Counted from the stretch's first letter, positions 5,658 to 12,561 are shown. The stretch is 15,579 bases of DNA from an uncultured Treponema sp. (GCA_905236465.1 CAJOQA010000226.1:1-15579), one strand, 5' to 3'. The notes: generated by a model from the letters alone, not told the origin. Numbers and translations: made by a program.

Positions 5658-7634
5658 GTGGAAAGCAACAAATCTTTTGAAGTTTCAAGCCGCTTTTTAG
5701 CAAGCACCCTGCATGAAATTCGGACACCAATTCAGACCATTATAAGCACTATAGAGCTTTTGCAGGACACAAAGCTTGATCAGGAACAAAGTGAATACGT
5801 AAGGCAAATTGATTTTAGCGCAAATGTCCTGCTTCAACTGGCAAACGATGTACTTGACTACACAAAAATGCATTCAAATGAGTTCTCACTTGAAGAAATT
5901 CCTTACGATGTAATAGAACTTACAGAAAGAACAGTAGATTTAATAAGCATAGAAGCCTTTAGCAAGGGGCTAGAGATTGCGGCTGACCTTGACTATTCAA
6001 TGCCCAAAACAATCATGGGCGACCCTACTAGGGTCCAACAGGTTATACTGAACCTGGTAAAAAATGCCGTAAAGTTTACGAATAAAGGTTATATTCAGGT
6101 AAAAGTTACAAGTCGCAATGACGATTTGCTTTTTGAGGTAATAGATTCAGGTATAGGGGTTCCTAGGGAAAAGCAAGAGCAAATTTTTAACACCTTTTAC
6201 CAGGTGGATGCAAGCATTACCCGAAAATATGGGGGCTCTGGGCTGGGGCTTGCTATTTGCAAAAACCTTATAACCCTTATGAAAGGAAAAATCGGGGTAA
6301 GATCAAATCCTACAGGCGGTTCAATATTTTGGTTTACAATCCCTATAAAAACTTTCCCTGTGGAAGACACCCTTCTTGAAGCAGAAGAGGCACCGCTTAA
6401 AGCTCCTGAAAATACACGTATACTTCTTGTAGACGATAGCGATTTTTCACTTAAGGCCCTTGAATCTAAGATGATTTTCCTTGGCATAACTAACATTGAA
6501 TCAGCTTCTAGCGGGGCACAAGCTCTAGAAAAACTTTCCCTGGCTGCAAAAGAAGGCAGGCCCTTTACCGTTGCCTTTATAGATATGGTGATGCCAATAA
6601 TGGATGGTTGGCGGTTAGCTTCCGAAATAACAAACAATCAAATTATAAATAATCTTAAAATGTACATGGTAATTCCAGAAGGACAAATTGGGCAGGACGC
6701 AAAGATGAAACTTCTGGATTGGTACAATGGCTACTTGTATAAACCTGTAAAACGAAAGCAACTTAAGGAAACTCTTTTAGACGCTTTTGAAAATCCCTTA
6801 AATTTGGTTCCCCTTGAAAGCAAAAGCACAAAAATAGAAGAAAAAGAGGATTCAGATATTGCAAATTCCCGAAATATTCTTGTAGCAGAAGACCACCCTG
6901 TAAATAGGAAAATAATAGAGACTTTCCTAAAAAAATATGGGGCAAATGTCTATTCGGCAGAAGATGGAGAGCAGGCTGTTAAACAAATAGAAGCTCATCC
7001 TGAAATTGAGCTGATTTTTATGGACATCCTTATGCCTATAAAAAGTGGAATAGATGCAACTGTAGAACTTCGCGCAAAAAACTACAAGGGAATAATCATT
7101 GCTTGTACTGCAAATAATGACCCTGAAGATTTTAAGGCTTACCAGAATCTGGGTATAAATGACATTATAGTAAAACCTTTTAAAAAGGACAGGATAAAGC
7201 AAACCCTAGAAAAATGGGGAACAGTTCTTTCTATTCCAGATGGAAAAGAAATTCTTACCCTTACAAATGTCAGCAATTCCGCCACGGGAATTTGGGATGT
7301 GCAGGACTTTATGGATACTGTAGGGGGTAACACAGAACTTGCTGTCAACCTAATGGGGGATTACCTTACACAAACACAGGAAATCTTAACAGATATAAAG
7401 GATGCCCTTTCTCTTGATGAAAAGGATTTTGACTACCTTGCAAGCCTTTCCCACAAGCTAAAAGGTTCTAGCGCGGCAATGAGTATTCATAAACTTGCGG
7501 ATTCTGCAAAAAAGATGAATGACGCGGCAAAAAATCAGGATTTAATAACCGTAGAATCTTGCCGTACCGACTTTGCAATAGATTTTCTTACCCTCAAGAA
7601 GATTGTGAACAAGTGGAAGTCTACCCTGAATTAG
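5658..7634 (+). CDS. soluble hybrid histidine kinase (HisKA-HATPase-REC-REC-Hpt)
   Basis: A 658-residue multistep phosphorelay kinase with no membrane segment and no sensory domain: only 18 residues precede the H-box (STLHEIRTP, His19). The ATP-binding domain has its N-box (NLVKNAVKF, Asn136), DSGIG (163-167) and GGSGLGLAI (192-200). Receiver 1 (about 253-378) has Asp259/260, Asp309 and Lys362, but Pro340 seems to replace the usual Thr/Ser. Receiver 2 (about 405-520) is complete: Glu411-Asp412, Asp456, Thr484, Lys507. The C-terminal Hpt domain carries SHKLKGSSA with His599. The GTG start at 5658 is supported by AAGGAGAGG just upstream. Input presumably comes from a partner, plausibly the upstream regulator. 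The relay would run His19 to Asp456 to His599 to a separate receiver. Confidence 0.93.
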   Translation: MESNKSFEVSSRFLASTLHEIRTPIQTIISTIELLQDTKLDQEQSEYVRQIDFSANVLLQLANDVLDYTKMHSNEFSLEEIPYDVIELTERTVDLISIEAFSKGLEIAADLDYSMPKTIMGDPTRVQQVILNLVKNAVKFTNKGYIQVKVTSRNDDLLFEVIDSGIGVPREKQEQIFNTFYQVDASITRKYGGSGLGLAICKNLITLMKGKIGVRSNPTGGSIFWFTIPIKTFPVEDTLLEAEEAPLKAPENTRILLVDDSDFSLKALESKMIFLGITNIESASSGAQALEKLSLAAKEGRPFTVAFIDMVMPIMDGWRLASEITNNQIINNLKMYMVIPEGQIGQDAKMKLLDWYNGYLYKPVKRKQLKETLLDAFENPLNLVPLESKSTKIEEKEDSDIANSRNILVAEDHPVNRKIIETFLKKYGANVYSAEDGEQAVKQIEAHPEIELIFMDILMPIKSGIDATVELRAKNYKGIIIACTANNDPEDFKAYQNLGINDIIVKPFKKDRIKQTLEKWGTVLSIPDGKEILTLTNVSNSATGIWDVQDFMDTVGGNTELAVNLMGDYLTQTQEILTDIKDALSLDEKDFDYLASLSHKLKGSSAAMSIHKLADSAKKMNDAAKNQDLITVESCRTDFAIDFLTLKKIVNKWKSTLN

Positions 7635-7648
7635 TGTTTAGGGTAGAC
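7619..7648. terminator. hairpin between convergent genes, possible bidirectional terminator
   Basis: GTCTACCCT and AGGGTAGAC are perfect 9-bp inverted arms around a 12-nt loop. The loop contains the kinase stop codon (7632-7634). It lies between the 3' ends of the kinase gene and the dksA-type gene. No U-tract follows on either strand, so it may protect RNA ends or act with Rho rather than as a classical intrinsic terminator. Confidence 0.55.
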
Positions 7649-7656
7649 AGGAAAGC

Positions 7657-8013
7657 TTAGCGGTTTCTCTTGTCAGCTTCTTCTTGGCAGTTGATACAAA
7701 GAGAAACGTAAGGCATAGATTCAAGCCTGTACTCAGAAATTTCATCTCCGCAGTCAGCGCAAATACCATAAGTTCCCTTTGCAATTCTATCAAGCGCATC
7801 ATCAATCATGTGCAAGCGTCTCATATCCTCATCTCCAAGCCTCATAGCAAGGTTTCCGTCTATACGGTCAGAAGCTTCATCAGCTTCATCCCCTGGCTCA
7901 GAAGCCTTTACTAAGTCTGTAAGCTGTTCATTGCGGCCCTTGAGGGTATCCATTATTTCTGCCCTTTTTTCAAGTAGCATTTTTTTTTGAGCTTCTATAA
8001 ATTCCTTCTTCAA
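7657..8013 (-). CDS. dksA: DksA/TraR-family zinc-finger RNA polymerase regulator
   Basis: A 118-residue DksA-type protein expected to insert its coiled coil into the RNA polymerase secondary channel and modulate initiation, often together with ppGpp. It shows the helical arm (about 5-80), the coiled-coil tip signature DEADEA (42-47, fitting DxxDxA of functional DksA) and a four-cysteine zinc finger C85-x2-C88-x17-C106-x2-C109. E. coli DksA is longer (151 residues), mainly at the N-terminus. The start is TTG at 8013-8011: AAGGAG lies six bases upstream, while the first in-frame ATG (codon 12) has none. It diverges from infA, so both start from the same intergenic region, and I recall the same adjacency in Treponema. 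Confidence 0.9.
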   Translation of the reverse strand: MKKEFIEAQKKMLLEKRAEIMDTLKGRNEQLTDLVKASEPGDEADEASDRIDGNLAMRLGDEDMRRLHMIDDALDRIAKGTYGICADCGDEISEYRLESMPYVSLCINCQEEADKRNR

Positions 8014-8065
8014 AATTATCTCCTTAAAAATATTTTAATAAGCAAGGTGTAAAATTAGTCTATTA

Positions 8066-8094
8066 TTGACAATTTCGGCATTTTTGTACATACT
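8066..8094 (+). promoter_or_regulatory. predicted promoter of infA
   Basis: TTGACA (8066-8071, perfect -35), a 17-nt spacer, and CATACT (8089-8094). Transcription would start near 8101 and give a leader of about 40 nt ending in a strong ribosome site, unlike the leaderless arrangement of several neighbours. Confidence 0.45.
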
Positions 8095-8142
8095 ACTTAT
8101 ACGAAAAATTCTAAAAAAAGCAAATAAATTCTGGAGGAATTT

Positions 8143-8364
8143 GTGGCTAATAAAGATGAAGCTATTGAGGTAGAAGGTATAATTAAGGAAGCTTTACCCA
8201 ACACTATGTTCCGTGTAGAGCTAAAAAATCAACATGTAATTCTTGCCCATTTAAGCGGAAAAATGCGCAAACACTATATCCGCATTGTTCCTGGTGACAG
8301 CGTAAAAGTAGAGCTTTCTCCCTATGACTTAAATAGGGGTCGCATTATTTTCCGCGAACGCTAA
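8143..8364 (+). CDS. infA: translation initiation factor IF-1
   Basis: IF-1 binds the 30S A site and helps IF-2 and IF-3 select the initiator tRNA. The 73 residues match the family throughout: IEVEGIIKEALPNTMFRVEL, then HVILAHLSGKMRKHYIRI and VPGDSVKVELSPYDLNRGRI, a single OB-fold of the expected length. The GTG start is preceded by GGAGG with a 6-nt spacer. The last 20 bp, including the stop codon, overlap the end of the J-domain gene on the other strand. Confidence 0.97.
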   Translation: MANKDEAIEVEGIIKEALPNTMFRVELKNQHVILAHLSGKMRKHYIRIVPGDSVKVELSPYDLNRGRIIFRER

Positions 8365-8953
8365 ACACATATTTTAGGGATTTCAGTGCACTTGATATTT
8401 TTGAAAATCCTATAAAAACACAAATTATATTCAAAGGGAAAAAGTACACAAAAATTCTTAATGCTAAAAATGCTAAAAGTGCTTGTAACGCATTTTTGGC
8501 AAAGAGCCTTACCCCATCTCTTCTTGTCATGCTTTCTGTAGTACGCGATGTCCAAGTATATGAGTTTTGGCTATAATTCTGGTTAGAATGTTCTCTTTGC
8601 CTTCTCTGAAAATCTTGAGCAAAATATTCCCAAAAAGGATCATAAGATTCATTATTCCATTGGCGGTTTGTGTAATTATTACCCCAGGCAGAGTTATTAT
8701 AAGAAGAACTTGTATTTGAAGAATAGTTTTGATCTGTAGTATAAGAAGAACCCATCATGTCGTATTGGCGTCGCTTGTCCGCATCCCCCAAAACTGAATA
8801 GGCTGCATTTATCTGTTTAAACTTTTCTTCCGCATTTTTATCCCCAGCATTCCTATCAGGGTGATATTTAAAGGCCAAGTTGCGGTAAGCTTTTTTTATT
8901 TCTTCAGCGGTAGCAGACTTCTGCACCCCAAGCACTTGATACAAGTCATCCAT
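8345..8953 (-). CDS. small J-domain (DnaJ-like) co-chaperone with C-terminal membrane helices
   Basis: The protein has a complete N-terminal J domain (DLYQVLGVQKSATAEEIKKA through about residue 68) with the HPD triad at 31-33, which stimulates an Hsp70 ATPase. An Asn/Ser/Tyr-rich linker (about 70-138) follows in place of the Gly/Phe and zinc-finger regions, then a hydrophobic stretch (about 146-185) that probably makes one or two membrane helices. This makes it a type III J protein tethered at the membrane, not the general DnaJ. I chose the ATG at 8953-8951 (202 residues) because MDDLYQVLGV is the normal J-domain start and a -10 box ends 7 nt before it; an in-frame TTG at 8971 would add six residues. 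Its 3' end overlaps infA by 20 bp. Confidence 0.87.
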   Translation of the reverse strand: MDDLYQVLGVQKSATAEEIKKAYRNLAFKYHPDRNAGDKNAEEKFKQINAAYSVLGDADKRRQYDMMGSSYTTDQNYSSNTSSSYNNSAWGNNYTNRQWNNESYDPFWEYFAQDFQRRQREHSNQNYSQNSYTWTSRTTESMTRRDGVRLFAKNALQALLAFLALRIFVYFFPLNIICVFIGFSKISSALKSLKYVFSVRGK

Positions 8954-8960
8954 ATAATAA

Positions 8961-8989
8961 AAAATACTCAAAATTCATCTTTGTTACAA
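8961..8989 (-). promoter_or_regulatory. predicted promoter of the J-domain gene
   Basis: On the minus strand TTGTAA (8989-8984), a 17-nt spacer, and TATTTT (8966-8961), then 7 nt to the ATG at 8953. There is no Shine-Dalgarno site, so the message should be leaderless if this promoter is used. It lies just after the stop codon of the Smr gene. Confidence 0.4.
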
Positions 8990-8998
8990 GAGGAATTA

Positions 8999-9556
8999 TC
9001 AATTTTTTATTAAAACCCAAGTTGCGCCGTTTCCACCGTGGTTGCGGTCAGGATGCCCCGAGGTCCCCAGATTCTTGTGCTGCTCAATAAAAAGACGGAC
9101 AGTTTGCCCTAAAACAGGGTCTGACCCTGTTGAATGATTTCCCTTCCCGTGTATAAACTGAATCTTCTTCAGTCCTCTTTTTATGCAATCAGATACAAAA
9201 TTCTGCATCCGCTCCCAGGCCTCATCGCGGGTAAGCCCATGTAAGTCTAAAACAGCTTCTGCCCTTAGGCTTTGAAGGTATTCCCTGTTGTTCAGCCTAG
9301 CTTCTGCCGCAGCTTCATCCGCAATCTTGTCTTTGTCTATTACACCGTGGTGATTAAGCCACACATCCATCGGGTTGACCCGCCTTTTATTATCTTCTAG
9401 CATCTGCTGCTCATACGAATAGCCCTGTCTCATAGCTTCCTTTTCTTCTTTAGTAGGAGCATTAGCTTTTTTATGCGAAACTTGAGGCCTTTTTTTTACA
9501 TTCTTAGGCTTATTCTGAGAATCTTCCCACTGGTTTAATATATCTGCAAAATCCAT
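8999..9556 (-). CDS. Smr-domain protein
   Basis: A 185-residue protein whose C-terminal half (about 100-185) is an Smr (small MutS-related) domain: AVLDLHGLTRDEAWE with LDLHG at 103-107, IQFIHGKGNHS (132-142) and a terminal GNGATWVLI strand. Smr domains bind branched nucleic acid and several are nucleases; family members are now also linked to ribosome rescue and mRNA cleavage. The first 100 residues are charged and mostly helical, without a MutS core. The ATG follows AAGGAG by six bases, and that site overlaps the stop region of the BatD-like gene 12 nt upstream, so it is probably the last gene of the Bat operon transcript. Why it belongs there is unclear. Confidence 0.9.
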   Translation of the reverse strand: MDFADILNQWEDSQNKPKNVKKRPQVSHKKANAPTKEEKEAMRQGYSYEQQMLEDNKRRVNPMDVWLNHHGVIDKDKIADEAAAEARLNNREYLQSLRAEAVLDLHGLTRDEAWERMQNFVSDCIKRGLKKIQFIHGKGNHSTGSDPVLGQTVRLFIEQHKNLGTSGHPDRNHGGNGATWVLIKN

Positions 9557-9568
9557 AGTAAACTCCTT

Positions 9569-10990
9569 TTAGTCAATTAGCATTAGCTTATTATGTAAAA
9601 CCCAGCCACGAGTATCGTTGTATTTTATGTAAACCCATTCACCGGCTTCTTTTTCTATTTGAAGCAGAGTCCCTGCCTTTATGTAGGCATCAGATTCAAC
9701 ACCTTGTTCTGGTATGGGGTTTATATTTCCCCCCGTAAACAAGGCCAGTTTTTTGTTAGCCTGACCCACAAAATAAAAAGTTGTTACCAAAGAAGCAAGG
9801 GTAAAAAATATTAAAAGTGAAAAAACTGCTAGATGAGAAGCAATCTTTTTTGTAAAGAAAAAGATGCTAGAAGCAAGTAAGAGAAGAAAGGAAAGGCTTA
9901 CAAAAAAAACAAGGGCAGGAATACTTGGCTCCATTGGACCAGGGGTAAGGCCAGAAGCCTCTTCTAACTGCCTACGATCATAATAGGCAGAAGTTAAAAA
10001 TGGAAAAGAATGTCTTTCTTTTTTGTGTAAGGCTAAAAGTTGCGTTAAATCTTTTAAGCCCTTTTTGCCCTTTTGAGCAGAAGGGACATAAATTTCTGGT
10101 GGAACTGTAAAGGCATAGGCAAAGGCATTTTCTTTAGGTAGGGTAAAAGCCTGATTTGTAGGAGCTGGGGCTACTGAAACCGTGTACTGAGGAAAAGCTA
10201 CGTCAAGTTTTTTTCCGCTATAGGTTGTGGCTGTAATTTTTATTTCTGGCAGTTTAAAATCCCCTATTTTAAAAGGCTGCCAATCAAATTTTGCTATTGC
10301 CTCTGCTTCTGGAGAAAATTCTGTGCCCCTAGGATTTCCCTTTGTAATCTCATAACGTTCTACTTCTGTAAAAAGAGAATCTTCTGGAATCTTCCAGTTA
10401 AAGTTTATAAGCTGAACGGCATAGCGTATGTAAAGGGTAAAGGCTATGTGGTCTCCGGATTTTACATTCAGTTTTTTTCCAGAGGTGTTAAAGCGGGGGT
10501 CATCAAATTGCAGGAAGAGTTCTGGCTGAACAGTGTTGGGATTTTCGTAAACCCTTACGTTGTCTACTGCAATCCGGTTGTACATATCGTTCACCCGAAC
10601 ATCAATCGGCATAATGTGAAAGTAACCTGGTTGAGTAAACCTAAAAGCAATTACTATGCGGCAGCCATGAATACCATCGTCTAATGGATTTGCTCCGGGA
10701 ATTAGATAGGATTCTTTTCTAGAAGAAACAAAGCTAACATTCCTTGGCACGTCATTTACAAAAACAGAGACATCTTCAGGGTTTACCCCTTCAATGTCAA
10801 CGGTAAAATATGAGTCTTCAGCTGTAAAATAAATTTCTTTTGTCTTTGCAAAGTGCAGGCTTTGCACATACTGCCAGGAAGGCTTCTTGCCCTGACAAAA
10901 AGCATCAAGAACACATATACTTGATAGCAGAAAAAAAACTAATAGTCCAAGGCACTGCTTTCTGCTGAATCTTGCTGTCTGTTTTTCCAT
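9569..10990 (-). CDS. BatD-like protein with C-terminal SH3 domain
   Basis: A 473-residue envelope protein with an N-terminal signal peptide (basic MEKQTARFSRK, then a hydrophobic core to about 32) and a large beta-rich periplasmic region (35-350) of BatD character, e.g. FDWQPFKIGDFKLPEIKITA (235-254). Two helices (about 356-379 and 386-408) are separated by a KK turn, and a periplasmic bacterial SH3-type domain ends the protein (about 420-473: AGTLLQIEKEAGEWVYI and GWVLHNKLMLI). In other Bat loci the SH3 domain is on BatE, so this looks like a BatD-BatE hybrid. The ATG at 10990 is inside the upstream fusion gene, a 52-bp overlap in another frame, with only GGGAGA at a distance. I saw no in-frame GTG or TTG near the signal peptide. 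Confidence 0.8.
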   Translation of the reverse strand: MEKQTARFSRKQCLGLLVFFLLSSICVLDAFCQGKKPSWQYVQSLHFAKTKEIYFTAEDSYFTVDIEGVNPEDVSVFVNDVPRNVSFVSSRKESYLIPGANPLDDGIHGCRIVIAFRFTQPGYFHIMPIDVRVNDMYNRIAVDNVRVYENPNTVQPELFLQFDDPRFNTSGKKLNVKSGDHIAFTLYIRYAVQLINFNWKIPEDSLFTEVERYEITKGNPRGTEFSPEAEAIAKFDWQPFKIGDFKLPEIKITATTYSGKKLDVAFPQYTVSVAPAPTNQAFTLPKENAFAYAFTVPPEIYVPSAQKGKKGLKDLTQLLALHKKERHSFPFLTSAYYDRRQLEEASGLTPGPMEPSIPALVFFVSLSFLLLLASSIFFFTKKIASHLAVFSLLIFFTLASLVTTFYFVGQANKKLALFTGGNINPIPEQGVESDAYIKAGTLLQIEKEAGEWVYIKYNDTRGWVLHNKLMLID

Positions 10991-12561
10991 TGTTTTTGGT
11001 CATTCTCCCTTAATACTGAATAAATGGCACTCTCTAATGCAGAAGGTTCTTCCTGATTTTCTGTTACAGGAGACATCTGCGAACTTTTACTTCTAGATTG
11101 AATGACATCTTCTTGCATAGAAAGCTCCAGGTTTATCTTTGCGTTTATGTTGCCGCTGTCTATCTCTAGGGCCTGCTTAAAAAGTTGGGCAGCTCCCTTA
11201 AAGTTTCCGTTTCTATGGGCAATTATACCTGAATTATAATAGAGGGCAAAACGGATATTATCTGGCGCATCGGGGGCAATTTGGTCAAATCTTTTTACAG
11301 CAGCTTCATTTTCATCTTGCATCAAATAGGTAGAGGCAAGATTAAAAAGCGCATACTGTTGTGTCTCACTGTCTTGCCGCTCTTCTGCGCTTTGGGCAAC
11401 AGATAAAAAGTCAGCAATAGCCCCCTGATAATCTTTGCGGTTCCAATCTAACTTTCCTTCAAGAAGTTTGGCCCCATCTGAAAATTTTCCAGAACATGAA
11501 GTCAGCATAAAAATCATAAGTAGGCTGGCTGCACTAGCTTTTTTTACTTTTATTGTAAGCTCTCCTAAAATAAAGGAGAGGGCAAAGAATATAATTGCAA
11601 GGGTAAGAAAAAAAGTAGTTCTGGGAATAGCTTGAATCTCGTAGACTAATGAAGTTTGACCTATCTTAGCAACGGGTTTTATAGAGTTCAGGAGTTTAAA
11701 TGCAGAGCCAACTTCACTAGCATCAACATAGCTAACAAGGAATGTTGTTGCATCGGAGTCTTTTCTTGGAGAATGTTTTTGTACGTAAGCAAGTGTTTTT
11801 TGAATAGCTTCTGTACGCAAGGCAGTGTTCACTGAAGTTTGTCCGTCTCCTGCAAGAACAGGAATTTCTCGCTCTGAACCAAAACCAATTATTGCAACTG
11901 GCACCCCGTATTTTACAGCTTCAAGTAAAGCAGAAGAAAGGGAAGTGTCAGTTTCTTCTCCGTCTGTAAAAAGCCAGATAAAGGCAGCTTGAGAAGTTTG
12001 GCTTGGAAAAGAATTTAATGCAGTCCTTATACCGCTACCCAAACTTGACCCCTTGCTGGTCATAAGTTTTGGTGACAAGGATACAAGCATAGACCTTACG
12101 GCTTCAAAATCTTCTGTAGAGGGAACAGCAACAGTAGCCTCTCCTTTTGCAAGGACAACGGAAACACTAGCACCTGTCATTTTGTTTAAAAGTTCATCCG
12201 CATAGTTTGCGGCAGCTTCAAGGCGGCTCATATGACCTGGTGCATCTAGGGCCTCCATACTGTGTGAAATATCAAAAACAAAACTTACGGAACAACCGCT
12301 TTTTTGTGCAGGAACAGCAGCTGTTCCCCATGAAATTCCTGCATAGGCAAAGACTAGCATCACATAAGCCAGGACACGGGCTAAAGTCCGCAAATAAAAG
12401 CATCGCTTAAAACGGGCAAAAAGTGACTGACTTAAGTTGTAGTCATTTTCTGTTACAAAAGAAGTTAGAAGTTTTGAAAACCTTTTAAAATCAAAAATCA
12501 AAAAAGGGATAAGAAGTAAAAGCGCATAGAATGCTGCCGGACGCTCAACTGTAAAATTCAT
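10939..12561 (-). CDS. BatB-BatC fusion: membrane VWA domain plus TPR region
   Basis: A 540-residue protein. Helices at about 5-24 and 62-82 are joined by a basic loop, then a periplasmic von Willebrand A domain follows with metal site residues DISHS (Asp97, Ser99, Ser101), a Ser-rich second loop (KGSSLGSG, Ser where Thr is usual) and TDGEE (Asp200). A helix (about 315-333) returns to the cytosol. KVKK (338-341) and a second hydrophobic run end in LTSC (Cys356), a lipobox. The rest (360-485) is TPR-like (ALFNLASTYLMQDENEAAV; ALYYNSGIIAHRNGNFKGAA) and ends in a BatC-type charged tail. I start at ATG 12561: it follows AGGAGG by 4 nt and overlaps the BatA stop as ATGA; the ATG at 12579 lacks both. 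Confidence 0.88.
   Translation of the reverse strand: MNFTVERPAAFYALLLLIPFLIFDFKRFSKLLTSFVTENDYNLSQSLFARFKRCFYLRTLARVLAYVMLVFAYAGISWGTAAVPAQKSGCSVSFVFDISHSMEALDAPGHMSRLEAAANYADELLNKMTGASVSVVLAKGEATVAVPSTEDFEAVRSMLVSLSPKLMTSKGSSLGSGIRTALNSFPSQTSQAAFIWLFTDGEETDTSLSSALLEAVKYGVPVAIIGFGSEREIPVLAGDGQTSVNTALRTEAIQKTLAYVQKHSPRKDSDATTFLVSYVDASEVGSAFKLLNSIKPVAKIGQTSLVYEIQAIPRTTFFLTLAIIFFALSFILGELTIKVKKASAASLLMIFMLTSCSGKFSDGAKLLEGKLDWNRKDYQGAIADFLSVAQSAEERQDSETQQYALFNLASTYLMQDENEAAVKRFDQIAPDAPDNIRFALYYNSGIIAHRNGNFKGAAQLFKQALEIDSGNINAKINLELSMQEDVIQSRSKSSQMSPVTENQEEPSALESAIYSVLRENDQKQWKNRQQDSAESSALDY
11494..11550 (-). other. internal lipoprotein signal peptide at the BatB/BatC junction
   Basis: Residues 338-356 of the fusion: basic KVKK, a hydrophobic stretch ASAASLLMIFM, and the lipobox LTSC followed by SGK. 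This is a textbook type II signal peptide. The preceding helix brings the chain back to the cytosol, so KVKK would face inside and LTSC the periplasmic side. Whether it is cleaved is unknown. Confidence 0.65.
11560..11580 (-). promoter_or_regulatory. mRNA hairpin masking an internal Shine-Dalgarno-like site
   Basis: In the transcript CUCUCCU pairs perfectly (7 bp) with AGGAGAG across a 7-nt A/U loop. The 3' arm is a strong Shine-Dalgarno-like sequence placed 8 nt before an ATA codon (11553-11551) at the head of the internal lipoprotein signal peptide. It may be a relic of a separate batC start or a translational control element. Confidence 0.4.

Noticed and set aside
6197..6637. 146-codon minus-strand frame with many Ser residues
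   Set aside because: Antisense to the kinase ATPase and receiver domains; composition reflects the opposite strand's codons.
8954..8971. TTG start for the J-domain protein
   Set aside because: J domains normally begin a few residues before the tyrosine of DLYQVLG; no Shine-Dalgarno site supports TTG, and the predicted -10 box fits the ATG at 8953.
11494..11566. batB-batC fusion as a sequencing or assembly frameshift
   Set aside because: The frame is continuous across the junction and both sides keep domain-like sequence, so no frameshift needs to be invoked, although a raw-read check would settle it.
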